DNA from: Synechococcus sp. PCC 6312
GTDB lineage: Bacteria > Cyanobacteriota > Cyanobacteriia > Thermosynechococcales > Thermosynechococcaceae
Assembly: GCF_000316685.1 (NCBI RefSeq)
Contig: NC_019680.1
Span: 1,923,501-1,987,500, forward strand
Direction: 5' to 3'
Length of the DNA stretch: 64,000 bases
Below are positions 25,062 to 33,226 of the stretch, piece after piece; the first letter of the stretch is position 1; every line of letters starts with the position of its first letter. The translations under genes and the position numbers were made by a program. Under the pieces are notes generated by a model. The model was not told the DNA's origin. It saw only the letters and a list, made by a program, of their open reading frames with translations, and did not search any database.

Positions 25062-26261
25062 ATGTCTATTTCAACACATGCGACCCGGCCATTAAGGGGT
25101 GGAAACTACCAAGCAACTCCTGAACAAATTTTATTATTGCGGGCATCTCTTTGGCCTGGAGAAAGGGCAATTCACGCATGGCAGGCCTGGATACAGCAAG
25201 TGGACTTTGAAAACCTTGATGCTGGCTCTAATCGGCTACTGCCGCTACTATACCGAAATTTATCTCAACTTGGTGTCGAACACCCAACAATAGAAAAGCT
25301 TAAAGGTATCTATCGATATACTTGGTCAATGAATCAGCTTCGTGCTCAAAGGCTAAGAAAAGTTTTAGAGAAGTTTCAAGAGGCAGATGTTCCAACTATT
25401 TTACTAAAGGGGATGAGCTTATGCATTGCCGATTATCAAGATTGGGGGGTACGGCCTATGGTAGATATGGATGTTTTGGTTCCTCCTGAGTTTACTGAAA
25501 AAGCTATGACGATTTTAATGCAAGATGGTTGGAAGTCTACACATTATAATCCTGACAAGGTCCATGAACATATATCTTTGCGACATGCCTCTGGATTAAA
25601 AGATCAAGACGGGTGGAGCCTAGATTTACATTGGCGAATTTTTCAAAATAGTTTTACCCTTTGTGATCAGAAAGTTTTTTGGGATGACAGTCAGCTAGTA
25701 AAATTTATGGGTTTAAAAACAAGAATACTTAAACCAATTGACCGTTTTCTCCATGTCTGTGTTCACGGTTCTTGCTGGTCTCCGGAGCCTCCTATTCGTT
25801 GGATTGCTGATGCATTAACAATTTACTATAAGCAAGATTTTTCTAACTGGTTAGAATTAGTGGAACGAACTAATTTATTTTCACTTAATCTTCCCTTGTT
25901 GACCACATTAACTTATCTTAATGATAATCTAGAACTATCAATTCCCAGAAATATATTTTCTCATATCGATCATTACTCTGCTACTAAAAAGGAGAAGTTT
26001 GCACATTATATAAGAACTAACTCCTCTGTGGATGTTTTCTCTAAAAATCCTCTTAACTCTATCTTGGCAGAGTTGATGAGCTTAAAGCTTATGTATCAGA
26101 GCTTTAGTTTATACCCAGGTCAATTATCAAAATCAAAGAAAAACCTATTGTCTTTTCTATGGACGTATTTTCGATCAGAATTCTGTTGGCAAAAGCTCAT
26201 TTCTAGAATCAATAAACTATTTAACACAATATTGATAGTTTTCTTCAAGATTTCTCGATAA
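25062..26261 (+). CDS. Nucleotidyltransferase family protein (NTP_transf_5 type)
   Basis: 399 residues from the ATG at 25062. The family hallmark is TILLKGMSLCIADYQDWG followed by RPMVDMDVLVP around residues 110-140, giving the two metal-binding Asp of a polymerase-beta-like fold. LHWRIFQN and FLHVCVHGSCW with WIADAL are typical of the second half. Members occur beside PqqD and HprK-like genes; in the pseudomycoidin lasso pathway a nucleotidyltransferase acts on an already phosphorylated peptide. The target here is unknown. Last gene of the cluster; GGCCTGG motifs near its start may mark a junction with host DNA. Confidence 0.82.
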   Translation: MSISTHATRPLRGGNYQATPEQILLLRASLWPGERAIHAWQAWIQQVDFENLDAGSNRLLPLLYRNLSQLGVEHPTIEKLKGIYRYTWSMNQLRAQRLRKVLEKFQEADVPTILLKGMSLCIADYQDWGVRPMVDMDVLVPPEFTEKAMTILMQDGWKSTHYNPDKVHEHISLRHASGLKDQDGWSLDLHWRIFQNSFTLCDQKVFWDDSQLVKFMGLKTRILKPIDRFLHVCVHGSCWSPEPPIRWIADALTIYYKQDFSNWLELVERTNLFSLNLPLLTTLTYLNDNLELSIPRNIFSHIDHYSATKKEKFAHYIRTNSSVDVFSKNPLNSILAELMSLKLMYQSFSLYPGQLSKSKKNLLSFLWTYFRSEFCWQKLISRINKLFNTILIVFFKISR

Positions 26262-26594
26262 AAACCATAAAATTTATTCATCCATACTATCAGTTTAAAT
26301 CAGTGAGATTATTTGATTTACCAGTCTTAAATCACCGCAGACCCCACCATTACCAGTTTTGCTAACTGGATCAAATGCTATGCTTGACATAACTAGTTCT
26401 AGGAGTAAACCATCTTTACTCGTCAATGTTTGGAATAGGGAACGCTAGAGATGGGTAACTATAAAGAATTTTTGAAGATTAACCAGGCCTGGGACTTACT
26501 TTGGTACGTTTAAGCTAAATACGCCTAAAATCCTTGATTAGTTATTACCCCTGTCAAACCTGATACAGAACTACCCTTACCTAAGGACTTCACG
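26262..26594. other. Intergenic region after the accessory cluster
   Basis: No gene is supported in this 333-base stretch. It is AT-rich on the left, like the cluster, and turns to host-like sequence with a CCAGGCCTGG motif near 26482-26491. No clear terminator hairpin with a T-run was seen after the cluster, and no tRNA that could be an integration site. Confidence 0.5.
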
Positions 26595-29297
26595 ATGTCA
26601 ACCCAAAATATTCCTGAAATTCAACGACTCAACCAAGCTAAAGCCAGCACACATCCTTGGCGAAAATGGGGTCCTTATCTGAGTGAGCGACAATGGGGGA
26701 CTGTACGAGAAGATTACTCTACCGATGGCAATGCTTGGGATTATTTTTCCCATGATCAAGCCCGTTCACGGGCCTATCGCTGGGGGGAAGATGGCCTAGC
26801 GGGGATTTGTGATGATCAACAGCAACTCTGTTTTGGCCTGGCCCTTTGGAATGGCGTTGATCCCATTATTAAAGAACGACTTTTTGGTCTAACTAATAGT
26901 GAAGGGAATCACGGTGAAGATGTCAAGGAATACTATTTTTACCTAGATAGTACGCCAACGCATTCCTACATGAAATATCTCTACAAATATCCCCAACGCG
27001 AATTTCCCTACGATGACTTAGTGCAGACCAATGCCCGCCGCGGTTATTACGACCAAGAATATGAACTTCTTGATACGGGGGTTTTTGATGAAAATCATTA
27101 TTTTGATGTTTTTGTGGAGTATGCCAAGGAATCTCCGGAAGATTGGTTAATTCAAATTGAAGTCTTTAATCGGGGAGACCAAGCTGCCAGCCTCCATGTG
27201 TTGCCTTCTATTTGGTTCCGCAATACCTGGAGTTGGTTTAAACACCCCGTTACAAAACCCCAATTACGCCAAACCAGTGCCGGAATCATCGCCGCCCAAC
27301 ATCCTGAATTGGGAACTCGCTATTTATCCTGTCACCAGGCCCCACCTCTGTTGTTTACCGAAAATGAAACGAATCTGGAACGGGTGTTTGGCCTGGAGAA
27401 TCTTCAACCCTACGTCAAAGATGGAATTAATAACTATTTAGTCCATGGTCAAACCGATGCGGTGAATCCCAGCCGAGTCGGGACAAAAGCTGCGGCTGAT
27501 TATTTTCTCGAAATTCCGGCCGGGGGCAGTCAAATCATTCAAGTTCGCCTCGGCACAACGCCTAACTCAGACTTTGGCCCCGCCTTTACAAAAACATTCC
27601 AGGCCCGTCGTCAAGAAGCTGATGAATTTTTTGGGAAAGTGATTCCCGATAGCCTCAGTCCTGATGCTAAAAATATTGCCCGCCAGGCCATTGCCGGGAT
27701 GATGTGGACAAAACAGTACTATAACTTCCCAGTCAAAGAATGGCTTGAAGACGAAATTCTCCCCCCCGATTGCCCGGAACGCTTGCCTACCCGTAATAAA
27801 GATTGGTTTCATCTCGAGAGTTCTGCCATTATCTCCATGCCCGATAAATGGGAATATCCTTGGTTCGCGGCCTGGGATCTCGCCTTTCACTGTGCTGCCC
27901 TGTGCTTGGTGGATATGGAATTTACCAAAGAGCAACTGTGCCTGATGGTGGATGAACTCCATCTTCATCCCAATGGTCAACTCCCCGCCTACGAATGGAA
28001 TTTTGGGGACGTTAACCCGCCGGTTCATGCCATTTCCACCTATCAGATTTATATGTTGGACAAAGCTTTGAATGGCGGTCAAGGGGATCGGGTCTTCCTG
28101 GAAAGTGTATTTCACAAACTCCTGCTCAACTTTACTTGGTGGGTGAATCGTAAAGATGCCTCCGGCAATAACGTCTTTGAGGGCGGTTTCCTTGGCCTGG
28201 ATAACATTGGGGTGTTTGACCGCAGCGCGCCGTTACCGATGGGGGGACGCTTAGAGCAAGCCGATGGCACCAGTTGGATGGCCATGTATTCCCTGGATAT
28301 GTTGAACATGGCGGTGGAGTTGGCCCTCGACAATCCGGCCTACGAAGACCTCTGTTGCAAGTTTTATGAGCATTTCATCTACATTGCCGGAGCGATGGAT
28401 CGGGTTGGAAACAACAAAGATGAACTCTGGGACGAAGAGGACGGCTTTTTCTATGACATTCTCCACTTACCTGATGGCCGGGCCCAACGCTTAAAAGTCC
28501 GCTCCATGGTTGGCCTGATTCCCCTCTGTGCTACGGCCGTTGTCAGTGATGAAATTCTTGAGCGTTTGCCAAAATTCAAAGCCCGCATCGCCGAGTTTAA
28601 TGCCCGCCATCCTGAACTTTTGGCCAATATCAATGACCCCAATGCCCTCGGCGTGAAAAACCGCCATTTGTTCTGCCCGGTTGGCCCAGAAAAGCTGCGG
28701 CGTATCCTGAGTAAAATGCTGGATGAATCGGAATTTTTGAGTGATTACGGCCTGAGATCCCTATCCCGTTACCACCTCGAGCATCCCTATAAATTCGTCT
28801 TAGGGCGCGACATATACCGGGTGGATTACTTACCGGCCGAATCAACATCGGGGATGTTTGGCGGCAATTCCAATTGGCGCGGCCCGGTCTGGATGCCGGT
28901 GAATGCCATTATTGTCCAAGCGCTGCGAAAAATGTATGGCTATTATGGCGATGAGTTTAAGGTGGAATGTCCCACCGGCTCCGGGAATTGGCTCACCCTC
29001 TGGGATGTTTCCGACTTAATTCTCACCCGCCTCAATAATATTTTTCTGCAAACCGAAGAACGGCGACCCGTCTATGGCGAAACCGAGAAGTTCCAGACGG
29101 ATCCCCATTGGCGGGATCTGATCCTGTTCTATGAATATTTCCATGGCGATAATGGGGCCGGGATTGGGGCCAGCCACCAAACCGGTTGGACAGGGCTAAT
29201 TGCTCGTTATCTCGTTGCCCAGGCCTCGCTCTCGTCTAAAGAAGTCTTGGAAAAAACCTATATGTCCGCCGTCTCCACCACCATCGGCACCGCCTAA
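26595..29297 (+). CDS. GH63-type glucosidase
   Basis: 900 residues. The N-terminal ~330 residues form a beta-rich domain (SERQWGTVREDYSTDGNAWD at 31-50 is highly conserved), and the rest is an (alpha/alpha)6 barrel of clan GH-G. AWDLAFHCAAL and the later NSNWRGPVWMPVNAI segments match the catalytic region of the GH63/MGH1 group, which includes mannosylglycerate/glucosylglycerate hydrolases and YgjK-like glucosidases. It likely acts in the cytoplasm on a glucoside or compatible solute; no signal peptide is seen. Full length. Dense host motifs show it is not part of the AT-rich cluster. Its stop overlaps a convergent gene by four bases. Confidence 0.82.
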   Translation: MSTQNIPEIQRLNQAKASTHPWRKWGPYLSERQWGTVREDYSTDGNAWDYFSHDQARSRAYRWGEDGLAGICDDQQQLCFGLALWNGVDPIIKERLFGLTNSEGNHGEDVKEYYFYLDSTPTHSYMKYLYKYPQREFPYDDLVQTNARRGYYDQEYELLDTGVFDENHYFDVFVEYAKESPEDWLIQIEVFNRGDQAASLHVLPSIWFRNTWSWFKHPVTKPQLRQTSAGIIAAQHPELGTRYLSCHQAPPLLFTENETNLERVFGLENLQPYVKDGINNYLVHGQTDAVNPSRVGTKAAADYFLEIPAGGSQIIQVRLGTTPNSDFGPAFTKTFQARRQEADEFFGKVIPDSLSPDAKNIARQAIAGMMWTKQYYNFPVKEWLEDEILPPDCPERLPTRNKDWFHLESSAIISMPDKWEYPWFAAWDLAFHCAALCLVDMEFTKEQLCLMVDELHLHPNGQLPAYEWNFGDVNPPVHAISTYQIYMLDKALNGGQGDRVFLESVFHKLLLNFTWWVNRKDASGNNVFEGGFLGLDNIGVFDRSAPLPMGGRLEQADGTSWMAMYSLDMLNMAVELALDNPAYEDLCCKFYEHFIYIAGAMDRVGNNKDELWDEEDGFFYDILHLPDGRAQRLKVRSMVGLIPLCATAVVSDEILERLPKFKARIAEFNARHPELLANINDPNALGVKNRHLFCPVGPEKLRRILSKMLDESEFLSDYGLRSLSRYHLEHPYKFVLGRDIYRVDYLPAESTSGMFGGNSNWRGPVWMPVNAIIVQALRKMYGYYGDEFKVECPTGSGNWLTLWDVSDLILTRLNNIFLQTEERRPVYGETEKFQTDPHWRDLILFYEYFHGDNGAGIGASHQTGWTGLIARYLVAQASLSSKEVLEKTYMSAVSTTIGTA

Positions 29298-29818
29298 CCC
29301 AACTGATTTTCGATGGATTTGAGAAACTGAGCCATGTCCTGAGTAGAGCGGAGGTGATAAACCGTTTTCCGACTGCGGGCCTGCTGCACATAGTCACGAT
29401 ATTTGGGGGTGAGACGTTTGTGGCATAGCCCAAGGACTTGGTAGCTTTGGAGCGAACTCTTGAGAATGGGACTGTTTTCTGGCCAACCAGCTGGGGGCGA
29501 AATATATCCTGTCAGGAACCGCTTGGTCACCCACCAGAAATGCCGGGCTAGGGGTAAATCAACATAAATCAGGGTATCAGCGGCATCCAGTCTCGGCCAG
29601 AGGGTGTCCAGGGATCCAAAGCCATCAATAATCCATCTCTCAGAGTCTAAAATGGCCTGGTGGGCTTGCCCATACTCGGCCTGGGAGACTTCTTGCCCAT
29701 CAGATTGAAACTTAATCTTGTCTAAGGTGTAAAGTGGCAAACCGGTTATTGTGGCTAGTTTGCGACTGAGTGTTGATTTTCCGCCCCCAGCATTGCCAAA
29801 GATCGCAACTTTCTGCAT
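29294..29818 (-). CDS. Adenylate kinase-like P-loop protein (topology-modulation/FlaR type)
   Basis: 174 residues. VAIFGNAGGGKSTLSRKLA at the N-terminus is a Walker A loop, LYTLDKIKF gives the DxxxF segment of the AAA_18/FlaR group, and WIIDGFGSLDTLWPRLDAAD matches the 'WIIDGNY...L' lid-substrate region. YVDLPLARHFWWVTKR completes the fold. Proteins of this family are usually annotated as DNA topology modulation proteins, but they look like small nucleotide or cofactor kinases and the substrate is unknown. Convergent with the glucosidase gene, sharing the last four bases. Confidence 0.78.
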   Translation of the reverse strand: MQKVAIFGNAGGGKSTLSRKLATITGLPLYTLDKIKFQSDGQEVSQAEYGQAHQAILDSERWIIDGFGSLDTLWPRLDAADTLIYVDLPLARHFWWVTKRFLTGYISPPAGWPENSPILKSSLQSYQVLGLCHKRLTPKYRDYVQQARSRKTVYHLRSTQDMAQFLKSIENQLG

Positions 29819-29972
29819 GGCTCTCCCTATTGCTTAATAACAATTCATATTATTAATATCCATTAACCCCCAGGCCGGGTCACTGTTGTACTTGAGGGCC
29901 TACCCCGACAATACAAACATCAGCCCAATCGCCCTAAACACTTTACCTTCGCCTTCAACCCAGGAGACTTTT

Positions 29973-30412
29973 ATGAAACGGTTTGCGATCTGCTCCCTAG
30001 TTAGCCCCATGACTCTGATTCCAACGGCAGTTCGGGCGGAAATCCCTGCGACTGTATCAACCCAACCCTGAAGCCTAATGGGATTCCCAACCGGATTGAA
30101 CTTACCCCCACGGTTAGCGGAAAAATCCTCCTCAATAGTGCACCCAGTATCTGTTCCCAATTCAAGGTCAAGTTATCGAATGGGGCCACTTTCCCACCGA
30201 TCATGCCCCAATCTGCCCATGTCAAATCTGTGGCCAACAATCAATGTGAATCCCGGGTCACGCTTCCTCAGGCTCTACAAGGTAGCAAAGCATTTGTTTC
30301 GATTGATATCTCTGTGAGCGCTGATGTATCGGGTCAAAGTGATATGCCGATTTCACTCCCCAGTAGTAGCAGCTTGAAAAATATCAACTTTACGGTGAAA
30401 GCTATCGGCTAA
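29973..30412 (+). pseudogene. Secreted protein gene frameshifted just after its signal peptide
   Basis: The ATG at 29973 starts MKRFAICSLVSPMTLIPTAV, a signal peptide ending in a likely cleavage after ARA-like VRA, and then reaches a stop 10 codons later. One base out of register, the sequence reads on from NPCDCINPTLKPNGIPNRIE for about 120 codons, to the TAA at 30410, as a Ser/Val-rich, beta-looking domain with cysteines. Adding one A to the AAA run near 30042 joins signal and mature domains in frame (about 146 residues). The family is not recognised. It may be a true pseudogene, a phase-variable A-run, or a base-call error. Confidence 0.6.
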
Positions 30413-30588
30413 ATTAGTTCATCTCCAAGACTGAGGTATCAAGAACAGTCATAAAACCGATCTCTTATGATTGCCCAGGAGGTTTTATGTTTTGGGGGAC
30501 GACTGGGGCGGGATAGGGTTGGACTAGCTTATCTAGGTTCTTGCTTGGAACTATCGGGTCCTAGATGGTTGCGGCAATTTCACTGGAC

Positions 30589-30690
30589 TTACTCATCTGG
30601 GGTAACCCGCAGCAGGAAGTAACCCAGGCCCAGGCCAACGAGGACTAAGGTAAAGGAAATTACTGCGGTATTAAAAATCTCTTCAGCCAT
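30589..30690 (-). CDS. petM: Cytochrome b6f complex subunit PetM
   Basis: A 33-residue protein read from the ATG at 30690: [20 protein letters not shown], then a short continuation to PDE. It has an acidic N-terminus, one transmembrane helix with Gly spacing and a charged tail, the layout of PetM (subunit VII), a small single-helix component on the edge of the b6f dimer in the thylakoid membrane. It is too short for most gene callers. The identification rests on size and pattern; another small photosynthetic membrane subunit is possible. Downstream of comB in the same direction with a 69-base gap. Confidence 0.72.
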   Translation of the reverse strand: MAEEIFNTAVISFTLVLVGLGLGYFLLRVTPDE

Positions 30691-30759
30691 GATGCTCCAA
30701 CCTCTCCAAAATGAAAGACGGGTCGCCCCATCAAAAAACAACCAAAACTTATCTTAGCC

Positions 30760-31494
30760 CTATCCGGCGACTAATACTTTGGGTTCCGTTTGAATCGGCA
30801 GCACATCCAAAATATCCGTCTGGGCACAGTATTTCAAATCATCCAGCGAGCCAAGTTTCAGAAGCCGTTGTCCATGACTGGCCTGGTGGAAGAGAGACAG
30901 TAAATCATGCTCATAGTGACGATAGAGAGCCAAGGCCGCCACTGTTTCATCATTCCCGGCAAATTCTGCCACTGACAGTCCTGTCAACATCCATAAACTA
31001 TGGGCAATAGCACCCGCACAAACCGTATCTTCCAAGGAATAGGCCCCTTCCCAACCGGAGCCGACAATCCAAACTGTGGGCGGATAGAGTTGATGGACAT
31101 AATTCACCACAGCAGCCCGATTCACTAAAGCAGCAGCTAGGACAATTTTGGCCGATTGAATCCGGGCTAGGGAGCGGGTGCCATTGGTCGTACTCATGAA
31201 CAACCGACAGTCTTTGACTCGGTCTGGGGTGCAATCAAAGGGGGAGTTTCCCAGATCAAAGCCCTCAACTTTTTTCCCGCCCCGTTCTCCAACCCGAATC
31301 CGCTGCTCTGCTGGCCAGGCCTGGCTGACCCGATCTAAATCTTCTAGGTCGCTGAAAACCTGGACTGCTTCGGCTCCGGCGGCGAGGGCTGTGGCAATGG
31401 TCGTCGTGGCCCGCAAGACATCTACAGCAATGGCACAATCGGGAACCCAATCCGGGGGAACACGCTCTGGGGTGTGATAAATGTATACCTGCAT
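30760..31494 (-). CDS. comB: ComB-like 2-phosphosulfolactate phosphatase family protein
   Basis: 244 residues from the ATG at 31494 ([16 protein letters not shown]); the frame runs to 31602 but would overlap the Psb32-like gene. [20 protein letters not shown] near residue 20 and the segment with STTNGTRSL are the conserved ComB signatures, together with [17 protein letters not shown]. ComB removes phosphate from 2-phosphosulfolactate in archaeal coenzyme M synthesis; cyanobacteria have the family but not that pathway, so the true substrate is uncertain. Intact and of normal length. Confidence 0.88.
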   Translation of the reverse strand: MQVYIYHTPERVPPDWVPDCAIAVDVLRATTTIATALAAGAEAVQVFSDLEDLDRVSQAWPAEQRIRVGERGGKKVEGFDLGNSPFDCTPDRVKDCRLFMSTTNGTRSLARIQSAKIVLAAALVNRAAVVNYVHQLYPPTVWIVGSGWEGAYSLEDTVCAGAIAHSLWMLTGLSVAEFAGNDETVAALALYRHYEHDLLSLFHQASHGQRLLKLGSLDDLKYCAQTDILDVLPIQTEPKVLVAG

Positions 31495-31546
31495 AATCGT
31501 AATCGCCTCCACCGGATTAATTCTGTCCGCCACACTGTCCCCAATC

Positions 31547-32266
31547 TTATGACGAACCTTGATACCAGTAGTAGGTAACCATCGGAATGACGGTAGCGGC
31601 AATCAGTAAAACAATCACAATCACAGTGGCTGAGCGATCATCGGTTTCGTCAAGGCTTTTATAGGTCTTTTCGGCGACAACTTCCTTTTCAACTGGGGGG
31701 CCGGGGTCGGGTTGTCCGGTTAAAACCGCTTCAATACGAGCACTGGCATCCAAAAAAGCCTGGTTGTAGTTGCCATCCTTGATCGGAACGCGCATTGTGG
31801 CCTGGGCAATACTCTCAGCAATGTCATCCGATAGCTTGGCTTTAACGGCTTCCCCCGTGATTAAATAGGTCCCATTGGTAACAGTGTCAAGGGCGAGAAT
31901 GGCTTGATTGGCTTGATCCTCTGGTTCAGGATACCAGCGGTTCAGGAGTTTGGTTGCAAAAGTGGTGGGCGTTTCTTCGTAGTCGAGGCGATGGACTGTC
32001 ACAAAGTGTACCTGAGTGTCTGTGGATTGAGCCAGGTTCTTAGCAATCCCCTCTAGGCGGCCCTCTGTTAATGGGCTAATTATATCTCCCTGATCCACCA
32101 CCCAGAGGGGATTACTGTCATTCGGGACAGGCAAGGCATAGGCTCCGGTCGCTAAAACAGGCGGGGCAACCAAGAGAAAAAAGCTGATGATCATCCCAAG
32201 GGTCTGGGTGAGAGCCTTGAACTGGCCAAGGGATAAGGGCCGAGATGCTGAGTTAAAACCGTTCAT
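31547..32266 (-). CDS. TPM-domain membrane protein, Psb32-like
   Basis: 239 residues. A hydrophobic segment near residues 22-42 serves as signal or membrane anchor, followed by the TPM domain: [25 protein letters not shown]-like [16 protein letters not shown] and [20 protein letters not shown]. After a linker a second hydrophobic helix ([17 protein letters not shown]) lies near the C-terminus. Psb32 is a lumenal TPM protein that protects photosystem II and helps repair it; the sequence fits but synteny does not prove it. Its start is 67 bases after the stop of the PsiE-like gene in the same direction. Confidence 0.75.
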   Translation of the reverse strand: MNGFNSASRPLSLGQFKALTQTLGMIISFFLLVAPPVLATGAYALPVPNDSNPLWVVDQGDIISPLTEGRLEGIAKNLAQSTDTQVHFVTVHRLDYEETPTTFATKLLNRWYPEPEDQANQAILALDTVTNGTYLITGEAVKAKLSDDIAESIAQATMRVPIKDGNYNQAFLDASARIEAVLTGQPDPGPPVEKEVVAEKTYKSLDETDDRSATVIVIVLLIAATVIPMVTYYWYQGSS

Positions 32267-32332
32267 AACTGGAGAAGCTAATAAATTTTACTGATCCGCC
32301 AACTCGGAAATTAGCGCATCGAATAACCGTCA

Positions 32333-32920
32333 TTAAGTTTTATTATCAGCTTGATTGGCCCTTGCGTCATTGTGACTCGTCAATAAATCTTGAGGGGGTT
32401 GGTCTTCCCGAGTCAGGTTGTTGGGGAGAATACTGCTGAGTTGGTAGCGGCGGCGAATTTCCCGTTCTGGATCAACCCCCGCAAAGGTCGGTGGTAACCA
32501 AACCCGAATTACTAATAACGCGCCCATGACTAATAAAAATGCACAGGCTGATAGGACATGACTCCAAGGCACTTCCAAGACACCACGGACAATCACCTCC
32601 CGCAGGACAGAGACAATGGCCACTTCAACCGCTACCCCAATGGAGACGCGCTGTTCTTGGAGGTAAATGATCAACAGCCGAAAAAGTTCAACTAAAATGA
32701 GCAGGAAAAGAATATCGGCCGTAACATTGGGAAAGTCTAGGGGGGGCAACAGGGAAATAAACATCTCCCGTAACTCCAAGACCATGAAACTAAACAGGCC
32801 AATGCAAAGGGAAATTACAATTAAGTCCTGAATGGTTTCTAGAATTGCCACCAGGCCCTGCCGACTGAACCAAGTGATTTGGGGCGCAATGTTAGAGTTT
32901 GCCGCGATTCTAGGGGCCAT
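32333..32920 (-). CDS. PsiE-like membrane protein
   Basis: 195 residues with four hydrophobic segments. The pattern ADILFLLILVELFRLLIIYL followed by RVSIGVAVEVAIVSVLREVI and a third long helix is typical of the phosphate-starvation-inducible PsiE family in cyanobacteria. The tail is hydrophilic and charged. Function is unknown even in E. coli. Located upstream of the Psb32-like gene with 66 bases between, so the two may be co-transcribed. The start is the first ATG of the frame; there is no strong Shine-Dalgarno sequence. Confidence 0.75.
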   Translation of the reverse strand: MAPRIAANSNIAPQITWFSRQGLVAILETIQDLIVISLCIGLFSFMVLELREMFISLLPPLDFPNVTADILFLLILVELFRLLIIYLQEQRVSIGVAVEVAIVSVLREVIVRGVLEVPWSHVLSACAFLLVMGALLVIRVWLPPTFAGVDPEREIRRRYQLSSILPNNLTREDQPPQDLLTSHNDARANQADNKT

Positions 32921-33226
32921 AGAGAAACCTCGCTTTGCACGGAGATGAACTACCCTGGCCCAATGTTTTATGAGGCCTAAAATTGATTAAAGTTTATCTT
33001 GGCTTATCGGTCGAGAGTCTTTTGATTAAATTTACTAATTAAATCCATCAATCAATTGCCCCTGATGAACAACCCGTTTTCAGACAGGGAGGTAAGGGCC
33101 TGACCCATTTTGGGCCGTGATTGGGGTGAGTCAGGCCATAATTTTTAACGTAACCTTCCCTAGGGAGAGCGGGAATGTTCTGAAAACTTCGATTCCTTCT
33201 GAACAATTGGCGTAACGCAATGAAAC
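32921..33226. other. Divergent intergenic region before cobD
   Basis: A 306-base region between the divergent PsiE-like gene and cobD with no gene. It contains a perfect 8-bp hairpin at 33097-33137, listed separately. I looked for a cobalamin riboswitch before cobD and did not see its conserved core. Confidence 0.5.
33097..33137. repeat. Hairpin with perfect 8-bp stem upstream of cobD
   Basis: GGCCTGAC at 33097-33104 is exactly mirrored by GTCAGGCC at 33130-33137, with a 25-base G-rich loop. An A/T-rich run follows (ATAATTTTTAA), so it could act as a weak terminator or leader structure on the cobD side, 89 bases before the start codon. It could also be a binding site; function is unknown. 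Confidence 0.4.

Noticed and set aside
31495-31602. N-terminal extension of the comB-like gene.
   Set aside because: It overlaps the Psb32-like gene and precedes the family start MQVYIYH at 31494.
32921-33226. Possible cobalamin riboswitch before cobD.
   Set aside because: The B12-box core is not seen; only an 8-bp hairpin is present.
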